Shown one piece after another: positions 51,758 to 60,338 of a DNA stretch of 64,000 nt. The notes beneath the pieces were generated by a model. The model searched no databases, was not told where the DNA came from, and saw only the letters and a program-made list of their open reading frames with translations. Origin of the DNA: an uncultured Kiritimatiellota bacterium (GTDB lineage: Bacteria; Verrucomicrobiota; Kiritimatiellia; RFP12; DVOR01); contig CALXSF010000010.1 of the NCBI GenBank assembly GCA_944391055.1, positions 1 through 64,000 of the forward strand, read 5' to 3'. Each line of letters begins with the position of its first letter. Positions within the stretch are counted from its first letter, which is position 1. A program made the translations under genes and the position numbers.

Positions 51758-53214
51758 GGGATGTCCTTGAGGGGGACGCGGAGGAAGTAGAGATAGTCGG
51801 ACTGGCCCTCGTAGAGGACGCCGACCCAGCCGTCGCCCAGGTCGCAGAGGGAGGAGTAGCCGGCGCAGGGGCGGGGGTCGTAGACGAGGCCCTTGGACCA
51901 GGTTTTGCCCTCGTCGCGGGAGGCGCGCAGGGTCATGGTGTCGCGCTTGCCGGAGTTGGGGTTGGAGAAGACGAGGGTGTCGCCGACGCGGAGCATGGCG
52001 GCCTGGCAGAGGTTGCCGGGCTGGCGCAGGGGGGTGGTCTCGACCTTGCGCCAGGTCTGGCCGAGGTCGTCCGTCCGGGCGGTGATCCGGGTGGCGGGGC
52101 CGCCGCCCTCGCGGGTGTTGAGGAGGATGGAGCCGTCCGCGAGCTGGACGACGGTGGATTCGGAGCCGCCGAAGGGGTCGCCGTTGGAGACGGCCCAGGT
52201 CTTCCCGTGATCCTTGGAGTAGATGAGCGTGCCGTGGCGGGGGGCCTTGCCTTTGTCGCCCCAGGCCTGGCCGGGGAAGACGAGGGTGCCGTCCTTGAGG
52301 ACGATGCCGGCGCCGGGGCCGTCGAAGAGGAGGCCCCATTTGGCGGCCTCGGGGTGGCCGGGGTGCTTGAGCTCGGCGGTGAGGTTGCGGGGGGCGGACC
52401 AGGTCTCGCCCTCGTCGTCGGACCAGGCGACGTAGAGCTGCCCGCAGGTCTCGTGGCCGACGGTGCCGGCGGAGGAGCTCCAGATGGGGTGCCCGGAGTC
52501 GGGCGTGCGCATGGCCATCACCCAGATGCGGCCGTTGGCGGGGTCGACGAGGATGGCTGGGTCGCCGATGCCCGGGCGCTTGCCGGGGAGCCCGGCGTAG
52601 TCCATGGCCGTGCGGATGGGACTCCAGGTGTTGCCGCCGTCGCGGGAGGTGGAGACGCCCACGGTGATGTCGGCCGGGAGGTCGCCGGCGTGTTTGTAGC
52701 GGATGTCGAAGACGGCCACGAGCGTGCCCTTGGGGGTCTTGGCCAGGCCGGGGATGCGGAAGTTCTTGGAGGCGCGCAGCCGGCCGTCGGGGAGGCGGCG
52801 GTCGGCGATTTCCTGCGCGGGGCGGGTGACGAGGCTGCCGATGCGGATGCGGTGGCCGGCCACGCAGAGGCTGCCGCGGAGGTCGGCCCCCTCGGCGAGC
52901 TCGGCGTAGAGGGGGAAGGTGTTGGCGCCGGCCTTGACGGGGAGGGTGAAGGTGGCCGTGTCGTTGTCCACGCGCGCGCACTGCGAATCGCCCAGGCTCA
53001 GGCAGACGACGTCGGAGGGGTTGGTGCCGCGGATGTCCAGGCGGAGCTTCTCGGCCTGCGCGTCCTGCGAGGCGGTGAAGGTGACGTGCGCGATGGGCAC
53101 GTCCTTGCGTCCCTTGAAGGCCGGCACGCCCGTCGGTTCCACCTTCACGCCCGAAAGCGCCGCCTGCGCGGCCGCCGCGAGGGCCGCAATCGCCACTGTC
53201 ATCGTCTTGCGCAT
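51754..53214 (-). CDS. Exo-alpha-sialidase, GH33
   Basis: 486 residues, secreted (MRKTMTVAIAALAAAAQAAL). N-terminal beta domain of about 130 residues, then the six-blade propeller starting KNFRIPGLAK (FRIP, about residue 152). Asp boxes: SRDGGNTW, SDDEGETW, SKDHGKTW, TDDLGQTW, SRDEGKTW. Releases terminal sialic acid from host glycans. AAAGGAA precedes ATG 53214. It is the first gene of a coupled set with the exonuclease and CAAX protease. Confidence 0.95.
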   Translation of the reverse strand: MRKTMTVAIAALAAAAQAALSGVKVEPTGVPAFKGRKDVPIAHVTFTASQDAQAEKLRLDIRGTNPSDVVCLSLGDSQCARVDNDTATFTLPVKAGANTFPLYAELAEGADLRGSLCVAGHRIRIGSLVTRPAQEIADRRLPDGRLRASKNFRIPGLAKTPKGTLVAVFDIRYKHAGDLPADITVGVSTSRDGGNTWSPIRTAMDYAGLPGKRPGIGDPAILVDPANGRIWVMAMRTPDSGHPIWSSSAGTVGHETCGQLYVAWSDDEGETWSAPRNLTAELKHPGHPEAAKWGLLFDGPGAGIVLKDGTLVFPGQAWGDKGKAPRHGTLIYSKDHGKTWAVSNGDPFGGSESTVVQLADGSILLNTREGGGPATRITARTDDLGQTWRKVETTPLRQPGNLCQAAMLRVGDTLVFSNPNSGKRDTMTLRASRDEGKTWSKGLVYDPRPCAGYSSLCDLGDGWVGVLYEGQSDYLYFLRVPLKDIP

Positions 53215-53244
53215 GATACGTTCCTTTCGTTGAGGGACGGGGAT

Positions 53245-53255
53245 AGCCTAACACA
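53245..53255 (-). promoter_or_regulatory. Probable -10 of the sialidase gene
   Basis: Minus-strand TGTGTTAGGCT about 30 nt before the start; a variant of the recurring extended -10. Confidence 0.4.
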
Positions 53256-53259
53256 AATC

Positions 53260-54087
53260 TCAGGGACGGTAAAGCCCCGCGGGCGCGTCCTCGCCATCGA
53301 AGGCGGGCAGGGGGAGGTGGGCGTCGGGGGTGCCCTCGGGGATCGCGTCGACCCAAAGGTCGCCGAAGGGGGCGCTTTGGGTGACGGTGACGTGGCGGAG
53401 GCGCAGGAGCTCGAGGAGGGCGACGAAGGTGACGATGATCTCGCCCTTGGGCGCGTCCGGCGCGAAGAGCGCGCCGAAGCGCAGGTGGCGCGCCTCGGCG
53501 ACGCGCGCGAGGATGCACCGGATCTTGTCGGGCACGGACCAGCGGCGCATCTTGAGGTGGCCAAAGGAGACGGTCTCGGAGGCGCGCGCGAGCACCGCCT
53601 TGAAGGCGGCCAGCAGCGCGTCGACCCCCACGTCGCCCAGGCGCGGGGCGGGGGGGCCGGGGGAAGGGTCGGGCGCGGCGCGCCCGCGGGGGAAGGTCTC
53701 GCCGCGCAGGGCCTCGCGCGCGGCGAGGTCGGCGGCGGCTTCCTTGCAGCGTTTGTAGGCGATGAGCTGGCGGACGAGGTCGAGGCGCGGGTCGGGGCCC
53801 TCCTCGCCCTCGCCGTCCTCCTCCGCCGCCTCGTTGGGGAGGAGGGAGCGGCTTTTGATGAGCATGAGGGTGGCGGCCATGACGGCGAACTCGCCGGCGA
53901 CGTTCACGTCGGGCGCGCGCCACCGCGCCAGGTAGGCGAGGTATTGCTCGGTGATGCGGCCGATGGGGATGTCGCAGATCGCCACCTCCTCCCTGCGGAT
54001 GAGGAAGAGGAGGAGGTCGAGCGGGCCCTCGAAGGCCTCGAGGCTTACCTTGTAGTCGTCAAAGAGGGGGAGCGTGGCGTCGGCCAT
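53260..54087 (-). CDS. scpA: Segregation and condensation protein A
   Basis: 275 residues, kleisin partner of SMC. FEGPLDLLLFLIRREEVAICDIPIGRITEQYLAYL is the N-terminal SMC-neck domain; AGEFAVMAATLMLIKSRSLLP follows; the C-terminal winged-helix is VTFVALLELLRLRHVTVTQ. Starts 15 nt after the GH3 stop with no Shine-Dalgarno site, so it relies on readthrough or reinitiation from the GH3 gene. scpB is not next to it. Confidence 0.95.
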   Translation of the reverse strand: MADATLPLFDDYKVSLEAFEGPLDLLLFLIRREEVAICDIPIGRITEQYLAYLARWRAPDVNVAGEFAVMAATLMLIKSRSLLPNEAAEEDGEGEEGPDPRLDLVRQLIAYKRCKEAAADLAAREALRGETFPRGRAAPDPSPGPPAPRLGDVGVDALLAAFKAVLARASETVSFGHLKMRRWSVPDKIRCILARVAEARHLRFGALFAPDAPKGEIIVTFVALLELLRLRHVTVTQSAPFGDLWVDAIPEGTPDAHLPLPAFDGEDAPAGLYRP

Positions 54088-54102
54088 CGGGGCGGGGCCT
54101 GG

Positions 54103-56400
54103 CTATTTGTGGGGGCGCGCCTCGTGGCGCACGGGGAGGTTGGCGGCGGAGTCGCCGATGAGCACGGCGCAGGGGGCCTGGGGGATGCGCCAGGCGCCGG
54201 CGGCCTCGCTCCAGTAGCGGAAGTCGTTGGGGCGGAGGTCGAAGGTGACGAGGCGTTCCTCGCCGGGGGCGAGGGTGACGCTCTTGAAGGCGGCGAGCTC
54301 CTTGGCGGGCATCTCCTGGCCCTCGCTCTCGGGCTTGGAGACGTAGCATTGGACGACCTGGCGGCCGGGGCGCGCGCCCGTGTTGCGCACCTTGACGGCG
54401 TAGCGCAGGGCGTCGGGGTCGGCGTGGGCGGGCGCGATGGCGAAGGTGGTGTAGGAGAGGCCGAAGCCGAAGGGCCAACGCGGCTGGCGGCCGTAGCGGT
54501 CGAAGCCGCGGTAGCCCACCCAGATGCCGTCGTGGTAATACTGGCGGGCCTGGAAGGGCTTGGGCAGGCGCTCGCCCTTGGCGTCGGTGAGGAGGCCGGG
54601 CCAGGCGAGGCTCTCGCCCATGCTGTGGCAGGGCCAATCCTCCAGCCTCCGGCCCCAGGTGTAGGGGAGGCGGCCGGAGGGCGAGGCGTCGCCGAAGACG
54701 AGGTCGGCCAGCGCCAGGCCCCCCTCGCCGCCGGGGTACCAGGTGACGAGCAGGGCCGGGATGGCGTCGATCCACTCCTCCACGGAGACGGGCGCGCCGG
54801 TGGTGAGCGCGACGACGACGTTGGGGTTCGCCGCGGCCACCCGCCGGATCAGCTCCGCCTGCGGGCCTTTCAGGGCGAGGCTCGGGCGGTCGGCGGGGAG
54901 GACGAGCCCCCAGCCCTGCACTTCGCGGTCGAGGGAGTGGTCGAGGCCGCCGCAGAAGATGACCAGGTCGGCCTGGCGCGCGGCCTCCACGGGGTCCATC
55001 GCCGGCATCCCCGGCACGGAGATGGCGTCCTTGCGGCCCTCGTTCTCGAAGCGGAAGCCGGGGGCGAAGAGGACGCGGTCGCGGCCGAGGCGTTCGACGA
55101 AGGCGGCCAGCGGCGTGACCTCGCGGTCGGTGTGGATGGCGCCGGAGGCGCCGCGCCGCTCGAGCGGGGAGCCGTCGATCATCGAGTGGTACTGGTCGGC
55201 GTTCGGGCCGATGAGGGCCACTTTGCGGACGTCCTTCTCGGCGCGGGGGAGGAAGGCGCCGTCGTTCTTCAGCAGCACGGCGCTTTCGCGGGCGACGCGG
55301 CGGGCGAGGGCGCGGTGCTCGGGGGAGCGGAGGCTGCGCTCGCAGGCGGCCTGCTCGGCCTTGTCGGCCTCGGTGGCGAGGTCGAAGGCGCCCATGCGGA
55401 AGAGGTTGCGCAGGTTGCGGCGCGTGGCGTCGTGCGCGCGTTCGGGGTCGATGAGGCCGGCGCGCACCTGCTCGGCCTCGCGTCTGTCGCGCGCGGGGTC
55501 GGGGCCGGCGGTGCCGGATTCGAGGGTGGCGCCGCCGTTGAGGGCCTTGACGGTGTCGCGCCAGCCGCCCCAGTCGGAGTAGATGGCGCCGTCGAAGCCG
55601 AAGCTTCGGAGCAGGTCGTTGATCTCGGCGCTGTGGGAGCACCAGTGGCCGCGCACCGCGTTGTAGCCGCCCATGACGGCCCAGACGCCGGCCTCCTTGG
55701 CGGCGATCTCGAAGGGGCGGGCGTAGAGCTCGCGCAGGGCGCGCTCGGGGCAGTCGACGTCGAGGATGGTGCGGGCCCATTCCTGGTCGTTGAGCACCCA
55801 GTGCTTCATGCAGGGGGAGACCTTGACGGATTGGAGGCCCCGGCAGATGGCCGCGGCCATCTTGCCGGTCAGCACCGGATCCTCGCCGAAATACTCAAAG
55901 TTGCGCGCGCCGAGGGGGGAGCGCGCGAGGTTCGCGCCGGGCCCCAGGAGCATCCGCGCGGGGACGTCGGCGACGGCGTAGGCGCCCCGGGTCTCGCGGC
56001 CGAGGGCGCGGCCCACGGCTTCCACGAGGGCTTCGTCCCACGTGGCGGCGTAGGCGATGGCGGTGGGGAAGTAGGTGACGGGGCGCGCGGGCTCGGTGCG
56101 CGGGCCGTTGGGGCCGTCGAGCGTGCGGATCTCGGGGAGGCCGATGCGGGGGATGAGGCCGCTGCTCATGCCGCCGCTGGCGTGGCGGAGGCGCGCCTTC
56201 TCCTCGTCCGTCAGGCGGGCCATCAGGTCGTCGACGCGCGCCTCGATGGGGAGGGTGGCGTCGCGGTAGGGGGCGTCGGCCGGCGGCGCGCCCGCGATTG
56301 TCGCGGGGTGCGCCACGCGCGAGACCGTGCCCGTGGCCATGCCTTGGGCCAGGAGTGCCCCGGGGAGCATCGCCGCCAACAAAAGCGCAGACGTTTTCAT
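54103..56400 (-). CDS. Glycoside hydrolase family 3, BglB type
   Basis: 765 residues. Signal MKTSALLLAAMLPGALLA. Nucleophile in DGAIYSDWGG (about residue 275); MKHWVLNDQEW with the KH motif; C-terminal FGFGLSYTTF and fibronectin-III-like domain. Unlike the two GH3 enzymes above it lacks the N-terminal D-N-N-G motif and groups with amygdalase/BglB-like forms (SDWGG rather than SDSxAV). A -10 TATACT ends 6 nt before the ATG with no Shine-Dalgarno site. Confidence 0.94.
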   Translation of the reverse strand: MKTSALLLAAMLPGALLAQGMATGTVSRVAHPATIAGAPPADAPYRDATLPIEARVDDLMARLTDEEKARLRHASGGMSSGLIPRIGLPEIRTLDGPNGPRTEPARPVTYFPTAIAYAATWDEALVEAVGRALGRETRGAYAVADVPARMLLGPGANLARSPLGARNFEYFGEDPVLTGKMAAAICRGLQSVKVSPCMKHWVLNDQEWARTILDVDCPERALRELYARPFEIAAKEAGVWAVMGGYNAVRGHWCSHSAEINDLLRSFGFDGAIYSDWGGWRDTVKALNGGATLESGTAGPDPARDRREAEQVRAGLIDPERAHDATRRNLRNLFRMGAFDLATEADKAEQAACERSLRSPEHRALARRVARESAVLLKNDGAFLPRAEKDVRKVALIGPNADQYHSMIDGSPLERRGASGAIHTDREVTPLAAFVERLGRDRVLFAPGFRFENEGRKDAISVPGMPAMDPVEAARQADLVIFCGGLDHSLDREVQGWGLVLPADRPSLALKGPQAELIRRVAAANPNVVVALTTGAPVSVEEWIDAIPALLVTWYPGGEGGLALADLVFGDASPSGRLPYTWGRRLEDWPCHSMGESLAWPGLLTDAKGERLPKPFQARQYYHDGIWVGYRGFDRYGRQPRWPFGFGLSYTTFAIAPAHADPDALRYAVKVRNTGARPGRQVVQCYVSKPESEGQEMPAKELAAFKSVTLAPGEERLVTFDLRPNDFRYWSEAAGAWRIPQAPCAVLIGDSAANLPVRHEARPHK

Positions 56401-56406
56401 GGCGAC

Positions 56407-56416
56407 AGTATAACAC
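56407..56416 (-). promoter_or_regulatory. -10 element abutting the GH3 start
   Basis: Minus-strand GTGTTATACT; TATACT (56412-56407) is followed by six bases and the ATG at 56400. Confidence 0.55.
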
Positions 56417-56498
56417 CTTCCCCGAGGCCCCGTCCCGCCCGGCGCGCCCGGCGGCGCGGCCTGCGCCCTGCGATACGCGGCGGGGCGCGCGGGGACGG

Positions 56499-56527
56499 AA
56501 AAGCCCCCGGCCGGGTGGCGCGGGGGC
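56499..56527 (-). terminator. Intrinsic terminator of the FGE-like fusion gene
   Basis: On the minus strand GCCCCCG pairs with CGGGGGC around an 11-nt loop, followed by TTTT. Confidence 0.7.
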
Positions 56528-56554
56528 GTTGTGGGGAGTGACGAGGGGCGGGGG

Positions 56555-59500
56555 TCAGTCTTCGACGACGACGCGGAAGCCGACGTTGTAGGGGTGCTGC
56601 CAGGCGGGGTAGCCCCAGCGGTTGGCGGAGGAGGCGCGGATCTGCCGCTGGTACCAGGAGCCGCCGCGGATGACCTTGAGCGCGGGGTCGGCGCCTTCGA
56701 AGCCGGGGCCGCCCTGGTAGGGGACGAAGGGCGAGCTGGTCCATTCGGCGACGTTGCCGTGCATGTCGTGGAGGCCGAAGGCGTTAGGGAGGTAGGAGCC
56801 GACCTTGGCGAGGTGGAGGACGCCGTCGTCGAAGCGGGGGTCCTTCTTCTCGTAGTCCATCCACTTGTTGGGGTTGCGGATGGGCTGAGGGTCGACGCCG
56901 TGGACGGCGAGGCGCTTCATGGTGACGTCGGCGAGGTTGGCGTGCTTGGAGAAGTCGGCGTTGAAGTCGCCGTAGTTCATGGGCGTGGCGGTGCCGGCGC
57001 GGCAGGCGTATTCCCATTCGGTCTCGGTGGGGAGGCGGACTTTCTTGCCGGTCTTCTTGGAGAGCCAGTCGCAGAAGGCCTGGGCCTGGTCGTAGGAGAC
57101 GCGGATGGCGGGGAGGTCGGGGCCGTTGACGAAGTAGCCGCGGTTGACCTGGTCCTTGTAGTGCTTGTCGTAGACGCCGTTCTCGAAGGTGGGGTCGAAC
57201 TGCTGCATCATGCCCATGGTGACCTCGGTGGTGCCCATGTAGAAGGGCTTCTCGACGGCGGCGGCGTGGGCGGGGGCCTCGGCGTTGGTCTCGTCGTTGG
57301 AGCCCATGACGAAGCTGCCGGCGGGGATCTTGACGAGGGTGATGGTCTGGTTGCCGCCGAGGTCGAGGGTGAGCGTCTCGCGCTTGCCTTGCTTGGCGGC
57401 GCCGTCGAAGGGCCAGCCGGCGACCTGGGGCGCGGGGGCCTTGGCGACGGTGGGGCCGGTGGGCTTCTGGAAGGCGACGGCGCCGGGCTTGTAGGGGTTG
57501 ATGACGCGCTCGGGGTCGAAGTCGAGGTTGGAGGTGGTTTTCTCGAGCTCGCGGCGCTTGTCGATCATGTTGTTGCGGACGCCGCGTTCGGTCCAGGTGC
57601 CGTAGTAGGGGACGTTGAGGTCGATCCAGGTGATGAGGCGGTCCCATTCCTCGGGGGTGAGGGTGACGCCGTGGTGGCCCTTCTTCAGAATCTGGTAGAG
57701 GTCGGAGGTGGAGGCGTGGAACTCGAGGGGATTGAGGATGTGGTAGTCGCCCTCGGGGCCGTTGCGGCGGACGTAGGGGTGGAGGGCGAGGTAGGACTCG
57801 GAGAACTTGCCCCAGCCGAGCTTCGGGTTGTACTCCAGGTTGGGGATGGGCTCGCCCATGGCGGTCTTGGCGGTGGTCTTGCCGTTGTGGCAGCCGACGC
57901 ACTTGGCGTCGAGGACGGGCTGGAGCTCGCGCTCGAAGGCCCAGCCGCGGGCGGGGCCGTACCAGGGCTTGATGGTCTGCGGGGGCTTGCGGCTGGCGGC
58001 GGTGCGCTGGCCGGAGGGGGCGGCGGCGTTCTGGTTCTCGTGGCAGCCGATGCAGCTGATGGTCTCGCCGGGCTGGCCGACGAGCCAGGAACGCATGACC
58101 TGGAGGGCGCGGCCCTCGCTGTCGAGGGGCTGGACGCTCAGCGGGGTCTGGGCGGGGAACTGGAACATGCAGGAGCCGTCGTCCTCGACGTCGACGGTGC
58201 CGTGGAGGACGCGGGGATCCCACGGGCCTTCCATGCCGATGACGTAGTGGCCGCCGGCGTAGCGCGGGGAGTACTCATAGTGGAAGACGCGGAGTTTCTT
58301 GACGGTGCCGTGGGGGACGTCCTTGAGGGTGTTCTGGCCGCGGTAGACGTTGGCCATGTAGACGTTGCAGGTCTTGGCGTCGGGGACGATGTTGTCGGTG
58401 CGGACGGCGGGCTTGGCCGGGGCCTTGAGGGGGATGGGCTCGTAGAGGTTCTCGTTGGGGAGCTCCCAGAGGGTGAGGCAGTTGTCGTAGATGTCGATGA
58501 GGACGATGCGGAAGGTGGAGGAGGGGGAGTCCTGCATGGCGGCGAGGACGAGCTCGTCGTTCAGCGGGCGGGGGTGGAGGAAGAAGGGCCGGGCGTTGTT
58601 GACGAGCTGATCCTTGGTGATGTTCTCGATGGGCTTGCCGGCGTGGGCGAACTTGTGGATGGCGCCCTGGGTCTCGATGCGGCCCTTGGTGACGTCGAAC
58701 ATCACCATCTCGCCTTTGCGGGCGACGCCGTGGTGGCCGGAGACGATGCCGACGAACTTGGTGTTGCTGCCGGGGATGTTCTGGTGGTAGAAGAGGGAGT
58801 TGGGCCAGTAGGAGCCCGAGCCGTAGAACTCCTGCTGGTCGGTGCCGTCGGGGTTCATGGTCATGAGGACGCGGGAGAAGTAGTGGGCGGAGTCGGTGTA
58901 CTCCCAGCGCAGGAAGACGACGCGGCCGTTGGGGTAGACCTCGGGGTTCCAGTTGCCGTCCTGGTCGAAGGTGAGGCGGCGGACGGTCTTGCGGTCCTTG
59001 GAGATGCGGCAGAGGTTGGCGACGATGTCGTTGCCGCCGACGCAGGGGACGCCCTGGAAGCCGACGGTGGCGGAGGAGATGATGTCGCCGTTGGGGAGGT
59101 AGCAGGCGTCGTAGAAGTCCACGGACTTGTCGGGGGATTTGTAGGCGACGCGCCAGTCCTTGCCGTCGACGCCGACCTCATAGAGGCCCCAGTTACCGCC
59201 CTTTTCGTCCGCCTCGCCGGAGGACATCAGGATGGTCTTGCCGTCCCAGTCCAGGCAGAGCTCGCCCATGTAGGCGGAGGATTCGCGCAGGACAGTGGGC
59301 GCGCGGCCCTTGGCCGTGTCCTGGTCGAGGGGGCCGCGCAGGAGCTTGCCCTTGTAGCCGCGCAGGGAGCCGTCGTTGTTGCCGACCCAGCCGGTGTTGC
59401 CCTGCCAGTTGGCGAAGAGGCCCTGCTTGGAGCCTTTCTCGCGGGAGAGGAAGATGATCTCGCCGAAGTCGACCGCCGGGTGCTTGAGGAGGATCGCCTT

Positions 59501-60229
59501 CTGGAGGGCGCGGTAGTCGGCGTAGATGCTGGGATAATCCTTGTCGCCCTGCTCGATGCGCCGCTGCAGGGCGTCGATGTCGGCTGCGATCTCCTTGGCG
59601 TTCGGGTAGTTCTCGGGATACTTGGCGGAATAGGCCTTCAGGCCGTCGCGCAACGCGTTGAGGTTGATGGCCTTGGTGAGGGCGGCGATGCGGGCGCGCT
59701 CGGCGCGCTCGGCCAGGGTCTCGCAGCGCTGGCCGGCGCGGGGGCCCTTGCCGGGCCGCTCGGTGACGAAGAAGTTCTGGCGCTCGGTCTTGGGGCGGTC
59801 CTCTTCCCAGACGATCTTGCGCTCGCCGTCGGAGAGGGTCACGCGCACGCCGTCGAGCCGGCCGCCGAAGCCCTCGCCGCGGTTCCACAGCACCACGCGG
59901 TCGATGGGATAGGCCTTGCCGAGGTCAAGCTCCCAGGTGGGGGTGTCGACGTTCTCCTCGGTGTGGGTGATGGTGTTGGCGCCGAAGCGGTCGGAGGTGT
60001 TGCCGTCGATCGCGCGCTTGGCGGGGGCTTTGTAGGCGGTGCTGCTCTGGGTGGCCTGGCCGGAGGGGGCGACGTTCTTGTCGCCCACGAAGACCTCCAC
60101 CTCGGCCAGCGAGAGCGTCGCCGACTCGCGCGGGATGTCGACCGTCACATAACGGGCCTCGACCGCGCCGTAACCGTGCGCGGCCAACGCCGCCAGCAGG
60201 GCGGCCAAAGCGAATCTGGAGCACTTCAT
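56555..60229 (-). CDS. Fusion: discoidin - HzsA-like propeller - cytochrome c motifs - FGE-like domain
   Basis: 1224 residues. Signal peptide (to about 22); discoidin/F5-8C-like domain (25-135: YVTVDIPRESATLSLAEVEV, WELDLGKAYPIDRVVLW); helical linker; beta-propeller resembling the hydrazine synthase alpha / TolB type (about 240-700); two c-type heme motifs CIGCH (about 723) and CVGCH (about 775); C-terminal FGE/SUMF1 fold from VKIPAGSFVMGS (about 965) through RLPTETEWEYACRAGT, FGLHDMHGNVAEW, VIRGGSWYQRQ. In true FGE the tail carries two copper-binding Cys; here that stretch reads GGSWYQRQIRASSANR, without Cys, so formylglycine formation is unlikely. Periplasmic; role unknown. GGAGAAA precedes the ATG. 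Confidence 0.88.
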   Translation of the reverse strand: MKCSRFALAALLAALAAHGYGAVEARYVTVDIPRESATLSLAEVEVFVGDKNVAPSGQATQSSTAYKAPAKRAIDGNTSDRFGANTITHTEENVDTPTWELDLGKAYPIDRVVLWNRGEGFGGRLDGVRVTLSDGERKIVWEEDRPKTERQNFFVTERPGKGPRAGQRCETLAERAERARIAALTKAINLNALRDGLKAYSAKYPENYPNAKEIAADIDALQRRIEQGDKDYPSIYADYRALQKAILLKHPAVDFGEIIFLSREKGSKQGLFANWQGNTGWVGNNDGSLRGYKGKLLRGPLDQDTAKGRAPTVLRESSAYMGELCLDWDGKTILMSSGEADEKGGNWGLYEVGVDGKDWRVAYKSPDKSVDFYDACYLPNGDIISSATVGFQGVPCVGGNDIVANLCRISKDRKTVRRLTFDQDGNWNPEVYPNGRVVFLRWEYTDSAHYFSRVLMTMNPDGTDQQEFYGSGSYWPNSLFYHQNIPGSNTKFVGIVSGHHGVARKGEMVMFDVTKGRIETQGAIHKFAHAGKPIENITKDQLVNNARPFFLHPRPLNDELVLAAMQDSPSSTFRIVLIDIYDNCLTLWELPNENLYEPIPLKAPAKPAVRTDNIVPDAKTCNVYMANVYRGQNTLKDVPHGTVKKLRVFHYEYSPRYAGGHYVIGMEGPWDPRVLHGTVDVEDDGSCMFQFPAQTPLSVQPLDSEGRALQVMRSWLVGQPGETISCIGCHENQNAAAPSGQRTAASRKPPQTIKPWYGPARGWAFERELQPVLDAKCVGCHNGKTTAKTAMGEPIPNLEYNPKLGWGKFSESYLALHPYVRRNGPEGDYHILNPLEFHASTSDLYQILKKGHHGVTLTPEEWDRLITWIDLNVPYYGTWTERGVRNNMIDKRRELEKTTSNLDFDPERVINPYKPGAVAFQKPTGPTVAKAPAPQVAGWPFDGAAKQGKRETLTLDLGGNQTITLVKIPAGSFVMGSNDETNAEAPAHAAAVEKPFYMGTTEVTMGMMQQFDPTFENGVYDKHYKDQVNRGYFVNGPDLPAIRVSYDQAQAFCDWLSKKTGKKVRLPTETEWEYACRAGTATPMNYGDFNADFSKHANLADVTMKRLAVHGVDPQPIRNPNKWMDYEKKDPRFDDGVLHLAKVGSYLPNAFGLHDMHGNVAEWTSSPFVPYQGGPGFEGADPALKVIRGGSWYQRQIRASSANRWGYPAWQHPYNVGFRVVVED

Positions 60230-60261
60230 GGCTTTTCTCCGTTGTTTCTTCGTTTAGTGAT

Positions 60262-60271
60262 AGGATAACAC
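60262..60271 (-). promoter_or_regulatory. Extended -10 promoter of the fusion gene
   Basis: Minus-strand GTGTTATCCT about 33 nt before ATG 60229. Confidence 0.5.
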
Positions 60272-60310
60272 GGCCAAGGGGAGGCGGGGCGCTTTTTCGC
60301 CCCCCGCCGC

Positions 60311-60336
60311 CCCCTGCGTCCTGAAAGACGCAGGGG
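60311..60336 (-). terminator. Perfect hairpin after the decarboxylase
   Basis: CCCCTGCGTC (60311-60320) and GACGCAGGGG (60327-60336) form a 10-bp stem with a 6-nt loop, directly after the stop. No T-run, so it may be factor-dependent. Confidence 0.55.
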
Positions 60337-60338
60337 CC

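Noticed and set aside
52207-56541. 1444-codon plus-strand open frame
   Set aside because: Spans antisense of four real genes (sialidase, scpA, GH3 and intergenic DNA); composition is that of a shadow.
56555-60229. Calling the fusion gene a sulfatase-activating enzyme
   Set aside because: The copper-binding Cys pair is missing and no sulfatase gene is in the window.
56531-60268. 1245-codon plus-strand open frame
   Set aside because: Antisense of the FGE-like fusion; no recognisable motif.
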